Assembly (NCBI RefSeq): GCF_902170785.1
Contig: NZ_CABHYG010000009.1
Span: forward strand, 372,001 to 436,000
Direction: 5' to 3'
Length of the DNA stretch: 64,000 nt
Origin: Yersinia proxima
GTDB taxonomy: Bacteria; Pseudomonadota; Gammaproteobacteria; Enterobacterales; Enterobacteriaceae
The notes below the pieces were generated by a model that saw only the letters and a list, made by a program, of their open reading frames with translations, was not told where the DNA came from and ran no database searches. The translations under genes and the position numbers were made by a program. This document shows, one piece after another, positions 1-9,757 of this stretch (positions are counted from its first letter, which is position 1; each line of letters opens with the position of its first letter).

Positions 1-552
<552 letters not shown>

Positions 553-572
553 AGCAGGGAGGCAGACAACGC

Positions 573-1415
573 ATGAACACGTCACTTGAACTTCTCGAAG
601 AGCACCGGATGTTTGGTGGATGGCAGCAACGCTATCGCCACGCCGCCAGCAGCCTGAATTGCAATATGACCTTCAGCATCTATCTGCCACCACCACGGGA
701 TGATAACCCACCGCCGGTACTTTACTGGCTATCAGGGCTCACCTGTAATGATGAAAACTTCACGTTGAAAGCAGGCGCACAGCGGATCGCGGCTGAGCTC
801 GGGTTGGTACTGGTGATGCCAGATACCAGCCCGCGTGGCGATGACGTACCTAATGATGACGGCTATGATTTAGGCCAAGGGGCTGGGTTCTACCTGAATG
901 CGACACAAGCGCCCTGGTCTGAGCATTTTCATATGTACGACTATGTCAGCCAGGAGCTACCTGCGTTGATCCGCCAGCATTTCAGTGTGAGTGATCGTCA
1001 ATCTATCTGTGGTCACTCAATGGGCGGCCACGGTGCGCTGATGTTGGCATTGCGTAATCCTCAGCAATATCAATCCGCGTCTGCTTTCGCACCGATAGTT
1101 AACCCGTGTCAGGTTCCGTGGGGCCGCAAGGCTTTTAGTGCTTATTTGGGTGCCGATGAAAGTCAATGGTTACAATATGATAGCTGCCATTTACTCACGC
1201 ATGCACAAACCCAGTTGCCAATATTGGTCGATCAAGGAGATGGAGATCAATTCCTTGCCGACCAGTTACAACCGGCAAAATTAGCTGAATTGGCACGTCA
1301 GCGTGATTGGCCTCTAACTCTACGTATTCAGCCGGGCTATGATCACAGCTATTTCACCATAGCGACATTTATTGAAGATCATCTGCGTTTCCATGCGGAA
1401 TACTTACATCGCTAA
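573..1415 (+). CDS. frmB: S-formylglutathione hydrolase
   Basis: Hydrolyses S-formylglutathione to formate and glutathione, the second step of formaldehyde detoxification; cytosolic. The 280-residue length matches the family (esterase D type alpha/beta hydrolase). The nucleophile is Ser149 in GHSMGG, with Asp225 (GDGDQF) and His258 (GYDHSY) completing the likely triad; [11 protein letters not shown] near residues 54-63 is the usual oxyanion-side motif. The ATG at 573 has a GGGAGG ribosome site and lies 20 bp after frmA, so the two are co-transcribed. A strong hairpin with a T tract follows the stop codon and ends the operon. Confidence 0.96.
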   Translation: MNTSLELLEEHRMFGGWQQRYRHAASSLNCNMTFSIYLPPPRDDNPPPVLYWLSGLTCNDENFTLKAGAQRIAAELGLVLVMPDTSPRGDDVPNDDGYDLGQGAGFYLNATQAPWSEHFHMYDYVSQELPALIRQHFSVSDRQSICGHSMGGHGALMLALRNPQQYQSASAFAPIVNPCQVPWGRKAFSAYLGADESQWLQYDSCHLLTHAQTQLPILVDQGDGDQFLADQLQPAKLAELARQRDWPLTLRIQPGYDHSYFTIATFIEDHLRFHAEYLHR

Positions 1416-1453
1416 CGGACATAACTCAGCCGATCAACAATAATAGAAACCTT

Positions 1454-1481
1454 AAAGCTCCTTCGGGAGCTTTTTATTTTA
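1454..1481 (+). terminator. Rho-independent terminator of frmAB
   Basis: An 8-bp stem AAAGCTCC/GGAGCTTT closes a TTCG tetraloop and is followed by a T-rich run. It separates the frm operon from the AT-rich darobactin cluster. Confidence 0.9.
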
Positions 1482-1677
1482 TTGCAGATATATAGTTTAT
1501 TCTCGTTACGCTAATAACTAATATTCCTTTAGTTTAATAACATAATTAATAAATTATTATAAAAAGCATGATGAAAAAAACATTGATAAAATCGGAGAAA
1601 AGAATTACAAATAAAGGGCTCAATACTCACCGAGGCTGAGCAGCACAAAAAAGGAAAAAATTTAAAAGGAGATTTAT
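1482..1677 (+). promoter_or_regulatory. AT-rich leader with candidate darA promoter and ribosome site
   Basis: No gene is seen here. A candidate sigma70 promoter is TTGATA (1583-1588), a 17-bp spacer and TACAAA (1606-1611); the -10 match is weak and other AT-rich hexamers are nearby. GCTCA (1618-1622) and TGAGC (1637-1641) could form a small leader hairpin. The ribosome site AAGGAG at 1666-1671 lies 6 bp before the darA start and is the strongest in the cluster. The start of low-GC composition right after the frm terminator suggests that the insert begins here. Confidence 0.4.
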
Positions 1678-1878
1678 ATGTTTACTGCAAATCAATCAAA
1701 AGAAAGAATAAATAACGCTCATTTAATGGCATTAAAGACTAAGTTAGAGTCGTTAGAACAATCATTTAAAAATAATTCATTTTCTATAAATGACCATGAA
1801 ATAGAAAACCTAAAACGCAACAACGCCAACAACCAAATAACCGCATGGAATTGGTCAAAAAGTTTTACACAACAATAA
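1678..1878 (+). CDS. darA: Darobactin precursor peptide with WNWSKSF (darobactin A) core
   Basis: This 66-residue peptide is the substrate of the radical SAM enzyme encoded downstream. Residues 57-63 read WNWSKSF, the amino-acid sequence of darobactin A. In the mature compound the first and second Trp are joined by an aryl ether and the second Trp and Lys by a carbon-carbon bond. Residues 1-56 form a polar leader ending in QITA; residues 64-66 (TQQ) are a short C-terminal tail that must be removed. From memory the leader end and tail position match Photorhabdus DarA (ITA before the core). It lacks a double-glycine site, so maturation probably uses host proteases. Established: darobactins bind BamA of Gram-negative bacteria. 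A hairpin after the gene may keep its transcript more abundant than the rest. Confidence 0.95.
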   Translation: MFTANQSKERINNAHLMALKTKLESLEQSFKNNSFSINDHEIENLKRNNANNQITAWNWSKSFTQQ

Positions 1879-1910
1879 ATCAAACAATGATGCTTTTAAT
1901 TAAAACAAAT

Positions 1911-1934
1911 TAAGATGCTATTAGTAGCATCTTA
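1911..1934 (+). terminator. Hairpin between darA and darB, probable attenuator
   Basis: A perfect 10-bp stem TAAGATGCTA/TAGCATCTTA with a TTAG loop is followed by an AT-rich stretch (ATTATAATAATTATTA) rather than a pure T run. It lies in the 141-bp gap between darA and darB. Partial termination here would give a high precursor-to-enzyme ratio, as is common in RiPP operons; it could also protect the darA message 3' end. Confidence 0.6.
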
Positions 1935-2019
1935 ATTATAATAATTATTATCGTTTGATGAATTTTAGAAAAAAACAACACCATCACTCTATTTCATTAA
2001 AATCAGTGAGATATTTCCC

Positions 2020-4380
2020 ATGCTAACAAGTGAATTCTTCAATGATCTGAAGCTAAGTCCAGCATCAAGTCTGTTAGCAATACTAATAACAGCTATTGGA
2101 TCGATCTCACTATTTTTTGTATTACTTCTTTATTTAACTGATTCTCATATTGAAAAACATAATAGTAACCATAAAGACATATATAGGGTAGAAACATCAT
2201 TTAATCTACCTAACGGCGATGAAGTGAAGTCAGCACAAGTACCCTTCCCACTGATTTCAGTACTAAGAAATGATAGAAACATCAAAAGTGTTGATTACAT
2301 CGTGCGTATTTTCACCCATGTACACGTTAATGATAAGACGTATTCAAATATTGATATCTATGCGGTTAGCAACGATTTTTTTAATACATTAAATCCTTAT
2401 CAACAAAAAAATCTTTCTCTGACGCAGAATGAAATTATCATTACCCCTGAGTTTAATCGACAATATCTTCATCTGGATAACCCTCAAGGGCGTGTCATAA
2501 CATTAGGTGATAAAGGCCAATTTCTTATTAAAGATGTTGTTGAATTTAATCCATCCAGCCGTTTTAAAACGACTGCCGTTATCGCATTCTCTCCTGAAAT
2601 ATTAGATAGTTACCACGATAAAAGACATGATTGGTATGATACCCATGCCTACGCTTTTATCACGATGAAATCTGGGATGAGTCCCACCCCAGAGCAACTA
2701 AATTCTTACGTTATCCAGCATGCACCACAACTTCCTGGTGCCCCTTTTAGCCCCGAAGAATTCATTCAACTTTCTGCACGTAATATTACTGATATCCATT
2801 ATGACAATGCATTACCCGATGAAATCAGCATAGTCGTTTCAAGCTCATACTTAAATATTTTATACGCCTCAGGTCTGTTTGTTTTTTTTGCTACGACAAT
2901 GAATTTCTTTAATATTAACAATGTGATAAATACAAAAAAAAGAAACAGCTTTTATATTAAAAAGGCCGTTGGTGCATCAAACTACCAGCTAATCACTGAA
3001 GCATTTTTCATTGCAACATTACAAACTGCATTTGTGTTGTTAGTAGCTCTACTTATCTTGATGTCACTCGTGCAATATTCAGATAGCGTCAAAGAGCTTA
3101 TCTTTACGCATGGGAATCATAACTTCTCAACCGCGTTGCCTATTACTACAGTGCTAACTTATGCCGCTATTCTACTCGCCCACAGCCTCTTTTTACTGAC
3201 GCTTACTTTGCCCAATAATACCTATACTGTGAAATCATCTCAGTCACGCTATATGACTCGTATTATGTTCTGCATACAGATTATTCTTGCAGGAATCATC
3301 ATATACCTGTGGGCTGGCATAATGACACAGATCCATTTCATGAAAAATGACAACTTTGGTTACGAAAAAGAGAATGTAATAACATTTATATTAAGTGATG
3401 AACTAAAATCGAAAACCGCAATAAACAACCTGCAAGATGAATTAAGGAGTATAGCTGGTGTTAATAATATCTCTTTAAGTAACTGGCGACCATTTGACAT
3501 GTCGCGGCATAATACCTCTGTATTCCATAATAACCAGCAAGAAAAAGACAAACTAGCCACAGTTAACATCCTTAAAGTAAACAAAAACTTTATTAACACT
3601 TGGGGGGTAAATATTTTGGCTGGTGATGAAACCCCCTTATTACCCAGCGATAACAGCAACATTTACCATGCTGTTGTTACAAAATCATTTATGGAATTAA
3701 TGGGACAACAGTCCTATGACCATATACTGAGCACTGAATTTTATATTAATGAGAATAACGTGCAGCAACCAGTTAGGGTGCTGAAAGTAATAGATGACTT
3801 TTATCTGGCAGATCGAAGTGACACACCGCCGCCCTTACTTATCCTCATTCAAAACAACCCCCAACGCTATGGCGCAGTCAAACTTAAAAACATTCAAGAT
3901 TTCGGGAAAGTAGAGAAAGTATTAAATAGCTATCATGTTAATACTGAACACATAAAGTCTGTCAACAACTTACACAAAGAATATTTTAGTAATAATATAC
4001 TTATGTATAATACGATCAATACAGTAACATTATTTTCAGTAATTCTGGTCTTAATAAGCACGGTAATAATAAGTACCTCAGAGACCAAACGACTCGAAAA
4101 AACACTAGCAATCATGGAGTCTATTGGTGGATCAATTTATACGCATATTATTTTCTTTATACAACAGAATATTATACCTATCATCATAGCAGTAATAATA
4201 TCATTACCTATCGGCTTTCTGTTATTGCATAATTGGCTAACACAATACAGTTTAATTAAAAAATCATCTTACATTTATGCGACAGGTTTATTTACTGCTT
4301 TTATTTTATGCATAATTATTGTCATGACAACTACACTTATTTTTAATTGTAATACACTCAAAAATCAGAAGAAGAAGTAA
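2020..4380 (+). CDS. darB: Darobactin ABC exporter, FtsX/MacB-type permease
   Basis: A 786-residue membrane protein of the MacB/FtsX permease type. One membrane segment lies near residues 17-39, followed by a long extracytoplasmic domain (about 45-275). Then come a cluster of four segments (about 280-432), a second large soluble domain (about 435-665) and three C-terminal segments (about 665-780). This is the tandem FtsX architecture that works with a periplasmic adaptor and a LolD-like ATPase instead of pumping through a classical exporter. The likely job is export of the modified peptide, which also protects the producer. darC starts 4 bp after its stop. The ribosome site is weak. Base composition is as AT-rich as the rest of the cluster. 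Confidence 0.88.
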   Translation: MLTSEFFNDLKLSPASSLLAILITAIGSISLFFVLLLYLTDSHIEKHNSNHKDIYRVETSFNLPNGDEVKSAQVPFPLISVLRNDRNIKSVDYIVRIFTHVHVNDKTYSNIDIYAVSNDFFNTLNPYQQKNLSLTQNEIIITPEFNRQYLHLDNPQGRVITLGDKGQFLIKDVVEFNPSSRFKTTAVIAFSPEILDSYHDKRHDWYDTHAYAFITMKSGMSPTPEQLNSYVIQHAPQLPGAPFSPEEFIQLSARNITDIHYDNALPDEISIVVSSSYLNILYASGLFVFFATTMNFFNINNVINTKKRNSFYIKKAVGASNYQLITEAFFIATLQTAFVLLVALLILMSLVQYSDSVKELIFTHGNHNFSTALPITTVLTYAAILLAHSLFLLTLTLPNNTYTVKSSQSRYMTRIMFCIQIILAGIIIYLWAGIMTQIHFMKNDNFGYEKENVITFILSDELKSKTAINNLQDELRSIAGVNNISLSNWRPFDMSRHNTSVFHNNQQEKDKLATVNILKVNKNFINTWGVNILAGDETPLLPSDNSNIYHAVVTKSFMELMGQQSYDHILSTEFYINENNVQQPVRVLKVIDDFYLADRSDTPPPLLILIQNNPQRYGAVKLKNIQDFGKVEKVLNSYHVNTEHIKSVNNLHKEYFSNNILMYNTINTVTLFSVILVLISTVIISTSETKRLEKTLAIMESIGGSIYTHIIFFIQQNIIPIIIAVIISLPIGFLLLHNWLTQYSLIKKSSYIYATGLFTAFILCIIIVMTTTLIFNCNTLKNQKKK

Positions 4381-4384
4381 CATC

Positions 4385-5647
4385 ATGGATATAGATATTG
4401 AGCAGAAAAAAAACAAAAACACAGCGGCTAAGTTAATAGTTTTTTGCGTATTATTGGCAGTAACCGCTAGCCTTTATTATATTTATAATGTATCTAGAGT
4501 TCAGCGAAATTTACTGATATCTCGGGAGGATACTGTTTTTCATACTATTCAATCTGAAGTATATCAGGATGTACTGACAACCCGAGCCATCGCGGTTCCT
4601 AAAGGAAGCATAATTGTATCAAGTGAACGAGGAGGAAAGGTCACTGAAGTCGCTAAACAGGCTTTCGATACCGTCATGAAAGGTGATGTTATTGTCCGTT
4701 TATCTAATTACGATTTCATGCTGGAAGCCACATCCAGAATAGTAAATATTACTGAGCAGATAAACAATCTTCGCAATATGAAAATACAATTAGAACAAGA
4801 TAAACGAGAGACAAAACTTAATTTACAAGAGGATCAACATCAAATAACGACTATTTCCAAAGACTTAGAAAGGCATCAAGTCCTCGATATGAAATCAATG
4901 ATTGCAAAATCTGAGTTAGAAAACCAAGTCGGTATGTTAAAGAACTGGCAAATAAAAAGTGAAATATTAAAAGAACACGATAATAAAAACAAAGAGTCAT
5001 TCCCCTCACAATTCAAAAGTATAGATGATTCTATATTATTACTGGAGAAAATGATGGATATCATTGAAAATGGTATGGAGCAATTAGTTATAACAGCCCC
5101 AATTGATGGGAGTTTATCTATCCTTGATGTAGAGTTGGGTCAACAAATAAAACCTGGTGAAAAAATAGCAATAATAGATAACATGCAATCATACTATTTT
5201 AATGTTTACTTCAGTGAATATTATCTTGATAAAATCAAACCAAAAACTCGAATCATTGCAACAATAAATGGTAAAGATACACCACTGTTGATTGAGTCAG
5301 TATCAACTATTGTTGAAAATGGAAAATTAAAGGCGAAGCTGATCCCACTACATGACACTACCTCCCAGCTTAAAAGAGGGCAATCTATTGAAATACAAAT
5401 TCCATTGCAAAAAAATAATACCCCTGTGTTAATGGTGCCTACTGAGAGTATTATCTCTGATAATAATGGAAATTATTTCATCTACATATATCAGCCAGAA
5501 GATGACCTTGCTATTAGATCTAAAATAGAAATAAAGCGCCGAAGCTCCATGAAAACAGAAGTAATATCTGGAGTAAAAACTGGGGAAATCATTGTTATCC
5601 CGCCAGAAACCAACAATAGTGAATACGATATTATTGAGTTTAAATAA
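4385..5647 (+). CDS. darC: Darobactin exporter membrane fusion protein (HlyD family)
   Basis: A 420-residue periplasmic adaptor. A short cytoplasmic N terminus is followed by one membrane anchor (about residues 15-35), a lipoyl-like half (about 70-110), a helical hairpin with heptad-like Lys/Glu/Gln-rich sequence (about 110-225), the second lipoyl half (APIDGSLSILDVELGQ) and beta-barrel domains to the C terminus. Such proteins link inner-membrane FtsX-type permeases to an outer-membrane channel; none is encoded in the cluster, so a TolC-like partner from elsewhere is inferred. The gene lies 4 bp after darB and one base before the darD start, so translation is likely coupled. Confidence 0.88.
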   Translation: MDIDIEQKKNKNTAAKLIVFCVLLAVTASLYYIYNVSRVQRNLLISREDTVFHTIQSEVYQDVLTTRAIAVPKGSIIVSSERGGKVTEVAKQAFDTVMKGDVIVRLSNYDFMLEATSRIVNITEQINNLRNMKIQLEQDKRETKLNLQEDQHQITTISKDLERHQVLDMKSMIAKSELENQVGMLKNWQIKSEILKEHDNKNKESFPSQFKSIDDSILLLEKMMDIIENGMEQLVITAPIDGSLSILDVELGQQIKPGEKIAIIDNMQSYYFNVYFSEYYLDKIKPKTRIIATINGKDTPLLIESVSTIVENGKLKAKLIPLHDTTSQLKRGQSIEIQIPLQKNNTPVLMVPTESIISDNNGNYFIYIYQPEDDLAIRSKIEIKRRSSMKTEVISGVKTGEIIVIPPETNNSEYDIIEFK

Positions 5648-5648
5648 C

Positions 5649-6308
5649 ATGCTAAATATACAAAATGCTGAGAAATGTTATACCACCAAAACAATTAAAA
5701 CCAAGGTTCTTAATCATCTAAATTTCAGCGTTGAGAAAGGTGATTTTGTTTCTATTATGGGGCCATCAGGTTCAGGAAAATCCACATTACTTAATATCAT
5801 TGGTTTGTTTGACTCTCTTGATAATGGCTCATTTACACTGGCGAAAAAAAACATTATTGGCATGAGCTACTCACAGAAAGTAATATTAAGGAGATTATTA
5901 ATAGGTTATGTATTTCAATCATTCAACCTCATTTCACACTTATCTATTTTTGATAACATTGCCTTACCACTTAAATACCGAGGTATTGGCAAAAAGGAAC
6001 GTACCGAAAAAGTTAACCAAATTTTAAACCTGTTCGACATTGATAACCGGAAAAATCACAAACCAATGCAACTTTCAGGAGGCCAACAACAACGAGTCGC
6101 TATTGCCAGGGCAATGGTGTCTAATCCTACATTGCTCTTGGCTGATGAACCTACTGGCAATTTAGATAGTAAAAATGCCCGAGCGGTATTACAGCAATTA
6201 AAATATATAAACCAAAAAGGTACTACTATCATTATGGTTACACATTCAGATGAAGCCTCTGCATATGGCAACAGAATAATAAACATGAGAGATGGAAAAC
6301 TTACATGA
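5649..6308 (+). CDS. darD: Darobactin exporter ATP-binding protein (LolD/MacB-like)
   Basis: A 219-residue ABC ATPase that powers the DarB permease. Walker A GPSGSGKS is at residues 38-45, the Q loop at Gln90, the signature LSGGQQQ at 142-148, Walker B LLLADE at 162-167 and the switch His at 199. The longer in-frame ORF begins at 5592 inside darC, but the ATG at 5649 directly follows the darC stop (one base between) and gives the normal N terminus of the LolD/MacB ATPase family, so that start is used. The gene ends 17 bp before darE. Confidence 0.9.
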   Translation: MLNIQNAEKCYTTKTIKTKVLNHLNFSVEKGDFVSIMGPSGSGKSTLLNIIGLFDSLDNGSFTLAKKNIIGMSYSQKVILRRLLIGYVFQSFNLISHLSIFDNIALPLKYRGIGKKERTEKVNQILNLFDIDNRKNHKPMQLSGGQQQRVAIARAMVSNPTLLLADEPTGNLDSKNARAVLQQLKYINQKGTTIIMVTHSDEASAYGNRIINMRDGKLT

Positions 6309-6325
6309 AAAAATAGGAATATACT

Positions 6326-7657
6326 ATGGATAATATGATTCTGGTAAAATATATCGATTGCATTAAGATAAAAGAAATAGATCTAAAAAAACTGGAAAAA
6401 CTCGACACATGTGAATATAGAATGCTATCATCTTATCTTATTGGTAAGATACCAGCCCAAAAATTACTGGATAGTAATGAGTTAGATATATTCAACGAAG
6501 AGATAAAGAAAAGTATTTCAGTGAAAAAGATTCAAGCAAAAAAATTGGTTGTTGTATTGAAGGCAACCCGTTTATGTAATCTTCGTTGTACTTATTGTCA
6601 CTCTTGGGCAGAAGGCCCCAATCAAACATTGTCATTTCATACACTTGTCCATACTGTACGGCAGATCCTGGCCATTCCTAATGTAAATAGATTTGAGTTT
6701 GTCTGGCATGGCGGTGAAATCACACTACTAAAACCGGCATTTTTTAAAAAACTCATTTGGTTGCAGCAACAATTTAAACGGCCAGAGCAATATATAACCA
6801 ACACCATGCAATCAAATGTAGTTAATATTTCAGATGAGTGGTTAATATTTATTAAAGGTATTGGTATGAATGTCGGAATTAGTCTTGATGGTGTACCGGC
6901 TGTCAATGATAGGAGGCGGGTAGATTATCGAGGCAGAAAGACATCCGATCGCATAGCAAAAGGAATAAAAAAACTTCGCGAGTATAATATTCCATATGGT
7001 GCTCTTATTGTTGTTGACCGAGAAGTTTATCAAACTGACATGAAAGAAATGTTGGACTATTTTATCTCAATAGAATTAACCCACATTGAGTTTCTTAATA
7101 TAGTTCCTGATAATAGACTCCTTAAAGGCCAGTATGTCGGTGATGGGTTTATCAGTTATGCTGAATTTATCCAGTTTCTCTCAGAACTGTTTACTCTTTG
7201 GGTAAACGGTTATCAGGGAAAAATACATATTGCTGTTTTTGATGATTTTATTCGTGTATTAAAAAATGCTAAAAATAAACCTGCTGCATGTTATTGGTCT
7301 GGCAATTGCTCGCAAGAAATTATCACTGTAGAACCCAATGGAGACATCTCTCCCTGTGACAAATATGTAGGTGATAAAGGTAGCATCTACGGTTCTTTAT
7401 TAGATACTGACCTGGCGGATCTTTTAGCTCATTCATCGCATAATCAACAAGCCATCAATGAAGAAAAAGCGGCAACTGAAAAAATGCATAATTGTGAGTG
7501 GTTTTCTATTTGCCACGGGGGTTGTCCCCATGACCGCGTTATTAACCGCCGACATACCGAAGGATACAACGATACATGCTGCGGAACGGGGAAATTACTG
7601 GCAACTATTCAGCAATATTTAGTCAGTAGTGACCGAAACCAGATTATAGTGACTTAA
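6326..7657 (+). CDS. darE: Darobactin synthase, radical SAM/SPASM crosslinking enzyme
   Basis: This 443-residue enzyme is expected to install both crosslinks in DarA. The radical SAM cluster motif CNLRCTYC supplies Cys84, Cys88 and Cys91, followed by the SAM-binding region near HGGEIT (129-133). The C-terminal SPASM domain has Cys322, Cys328, Cys344, Cys390, Cys396, Cys400 and Cys418/Cys419, enough ligands for two auxiliary 4Fe-4S clusters. Residues 1-75 are a basic N-terminal extension that could act as the leader-binding (RRE-like) domain. Established for the family: DarE makes the Trp-O-Trp ether with oxygen from O2 and the Trp-Lys C-C bond. It is the last gene of the operon and has an AGGAA ribosome site. 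Confidence 0.93.
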   Translation: MDNMILVKYIDCIKIKEIDLKKLEKLDTCEYRMLSSYLIGKIPAQKLLDSNELDIFNEEIKKSISVKKIQAKKLVVVLKATRLCNLRCTYCHSWAEGPNQTLSFHTLVHTVRQILAIPNVNRFEFVWHGGEITLLKPAFFKKLIWLQQQFKRPEQYITNTMQSNVVNISDEWLIFIKGIGMNVGISLDGVPAVNDRRRVDYRGRKTSDRIAKGIKKLREYNIPYGALIVVDREVYQTDMKEMLDYFISIELTHIEFLNIVPDNRLLKGQYVGDGFISYAEFIQFLSELFTLWVNGYQGKIHIAVFDDFIRVLKNAKNKPAACYWSGNCSQEIITVEPNGDISPCDKYVGDKGSIYGSLLDTDLADLLAHSSHNQQAINEEKAATEKMHNCEWFSICHGGCPHDRVINRRHTEGYNDTCCGTGKLLATIQQYLVSSDRNQIIVT

Positions 7658-7679
7658 ATTGTCATGCCACATGATAACT

Positions 7680-7714
7680 CAGTATTCTGCCTTCAATAAA
7701 AAGACAGAATGCTG
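7680..7714. terminator. Hairpin between convergent darE and DUF924 gene
   Basis: CAGTATTCTG and CAGAATGCTG pair with one G-T wobble; after a mismatch the stem continues with CTT/AAG. There is no T tract on either side, so this is a possible bidirectional terminator or 3'-end stabiliser only. Confidence 0.4.
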
Positions 7715-7746
7715 ACAATATGGGGTTTATTAGGAAGAAATTTAGA

Positions 7747-8286
7747 CTAAAAAGCTGATCCGGGTTGCAGTAGAAAAGCCTGCTCCTCGGCACTGGAAAC
7801 TCGTCCAAGAATATGATTGCGGTGAGGGTAGCGGCCGAAGCGATCAATAATTGCTTTATGGCGCAATTCATAATCGAGTTGAGTCTCATTACCTAGTTCG
7901 GTATATAGCTTCAATGCTTGCTGATGAATTAGCGCGGATTCTGAATGCATAAAGGGTAAATAGAGAAACCCCCGCTGCGTATCTGATAACTGCCCGGCTT
8001 TGCCACTGCTGACCGCTTCTTGTGCCAGCACCAAAGCCATACCATCACAGGAAAAAGAAGTGGGTAAATCGCGAAATAGATTTCGGCTAAATTGATCTAA
8101 TATCAGAATTTCTGCCAAGCGTCCCTCAATATTCAGCCGCCAGTGCGCCAGTTCGCCCTTAGAGGCAGCCTGCCAAATAGCACCGAAATTCTGACGTAAA
8201 TGGGTGTCAAAATCCTCATCTTTTTTGAACCACAACTCAGGGTTTATCTCACTAAACCAGAATTTCAGAATTTTTTGATAATCCAT
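7747..8286 (-). CDS. DUF924 family protein
   Basis: A 179-residue soluble protein of unknown function. The WFSEINPELWFKKD N terminus, LILDQFSRNLFRD centre and GRYPHRNHILGR C-terminal motif mark the DUF924 family, an all-helical fold. The longer ORF starts upstream, but the ATG at 8286 has a GGAGGT ribosome site and the family's usual MDYQKILKFW start. The gene is divergent from moeA, with about 200 bp between the two starts. Its codon use and composition are ordinary for the chromosome, so the AT-rich dar insert ends before this gene. No function can be inferred from the neighbours. Confidence 0.85.
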   Translation of the reverse strand: MDYQKILKFWFSEINPELWFKKDEDFDTHLRQNFGAIWQAASKGELAHWRLNIEGRLAEILILDQFSRNLFRDLPTSFSCDGMALVLAQEAVSSGKAGQLSDTQRGFLYLPFMHSESALIHQQALKLYTELGNETQLDYELRHKAIIDRFGRYPHRNHILGRVSSAEEQAFLLQPGSAF

Positions 8287-8485
8287 ATTACCTCCAGTTT
8301 CACCTGACGAAGAAAATACCAATAAAAAGGAATGATACAACTCAGACAGTATCAGACTGTGGCCTCTTTGCCCCCCATCAATTCACCCGCATAGCAATCT
8401 CTGCCATAATGGCGCACTTAATTGATTATTGCCGCGCACCCGTTATAGTTTCTGGCGACGGTGCCATCAGACCACGGAGTCCCGC

Positions 8486-9721
8486 ATGGATCACTGTAAT
8501 ACCTCGGATTTACTCTCTCTGGAACACGCTCTGACCAAAATGCTGTCACAGGTCACGCCATTACAGACCACCGAAACCATTGCACTCACTGATGTTGCGG
8601 GGCGCATCACAGCCAGCGCAATCACATCCCCGATTGCCGTACCCCCTTTCGCTAACTCAGCCATGGACGGTTATGCTGTGCGTTGTAAAGAGCTTAGCAG
8701 CACAATGCCGTTACCAGTGGCAGGCAAAGCCTTCGCCGGTGCACCATTTAGAGATGAATGGCCGGCAAATAGCTGTATTCGAATTATGACTGGCGCTCCT
8801 ATCCCCGCAGGTGCGGATGCTGTCATCATGCAAGAACAAGCCGTAGTGAGTGAACAAGGTGTCACTTTCAGTGGTAATACCCAGGTTGGGCAGAACATTC
8901 GGCTGGCAGGTGAAGATATCCAGCAAGGGGCGGCTGTTTTCCCCGCGGGCGTCAAACTCGGTGCGGCGCAACTTCCCCTCCTGGCATCACTAGGGATTGC
9001 TGAACTGACTGTTTTCCGCACATTGAAAGTGGCTATTTTCTCTACCGGCGATGAGTTGCAGCCAGTTGGGCAACCCTTGGGAGAAGGGCAAATTTACGAT
9101 ACCAACCGCTTTGCGGTTCGTTTGATGTTGCAACAGTTAGGTTGCCAAATTATTGATCTGGGTGTTATCCGTGATGACCAACAGGCATTACGCAAAGCAT
9201 TTGAGCAAGCTGATGCCGTCGCCGATTTGGTTATTAGTAGTGGTGGCGTTTCTGTCGGTGAAGCCGATTACACCAAACAGATGCTGGAGGAACTGGGTGA
9301 TATTGGTTTCTGGAAGTTAGCCATAAAACCCGGCAAACCTTTTGCTTTCGGTAAATTGGATCATGCCTGGTTCTGCGGCCTACCGGGTAACCCAGTCTCT
9401 GCGGCGCTGACATTTTATCAGTTGGTACAACCACTGATTGCGAAACTTTCCGGCCACTCTCAATGGCAGCCACCGCTACGTTTGAAAGCAAAAACAATAA
9501 CGAAGTTGAAAAAAACACCAGGCCGTTTGGATTTCCAACGTGGCATTTTCTCAACTAATTCTCGCGGCGAACTGGAAGTACGTACCACTGGCCATCAAGG
9601 TTCACATATCTTCAGCTCATTCAGCCAAGGTAACTGTTTTATCGTGCTTGAGCGGGAACGTGGTTCGGTAGAAGTCGGTGAAGTTGTTGAAATAGAGTTG
9701 TTTAATGAACTATTACGCTAG
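8486..9721 (+). CDS. moeA: Molybdopterin molybdenumtransferase MoeA
   Basis: Inserts molybdate into adenylylated molybdopterin, the last step of molybdenum cofactor synthesis; cytosolic. The ATG at 8486 gives 411 residues, the length of E. coli MoeA; the ORF extends 19 codons upstream without family similarity. [13 protein letters not shown] (53-65, with the active-site Asp61) and the molybdopterin-binding motifs STGDEL and [12 protein letters not shown] are present, then KPGKPFAFG and GLPGNPVSA. moeB follows 36 bp downstream, as in E. coli, so the two form an operon. Confidence 0.96.
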   Translation: MDHCNTSDLLSLEHALTKMLSQVTPLQTTETIALTDVAGRITASAITSPIAVPPFANSAMDGYAVRCKELSSTMPLPVAGKAFAGAPFRDEWPANSCIRIMTGAPIPAGADAVIMQEQAVVSEQGVTFSGNTQVGQNIRLAGEDIQQGAAVFPAGVKLGAAQLPLLASLGIAELTVFRTLKVAIFSTGDELQPVGQPLGEGQIYDTNRFAVRLMLQQLGCQIIDLGVIRDDQQALRKAFEQADAVADLVISSGGVSVGEADYTKQMLEELGDIGFWKLAIKPGKPFAFGKLDHAWFCGLPGNPVSAALTFYQLVQPLIAKLSGHSQWQPPLRLKAKTITKLKKTPGRLDFQRGIFSTNSRGELEVRTTGHQGSHIFSSFSQGNCFIVLERERGSVEVGEVVEIELFNELLR

Positions 9722-9757
9722 TTGATTATTGGCGTAATAAATTACTGAGAGCCTGAT

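Noticed and set aside
5592-5648. Longer start for the darD ATPase inside darC
   Set aside because: These codons overlap darC in another frame and lack family similarity; the ATG at 5649 directly after the darC stop gives the normal LolD/MacB N terminus.
8340-8485. Possible molybdenum cofactor riboswitch before moeA
   Set aside because: No conserved Moco-type stem pattern could be recognised; E. coli carries this riboswitch upstream of moaA, not moeA.
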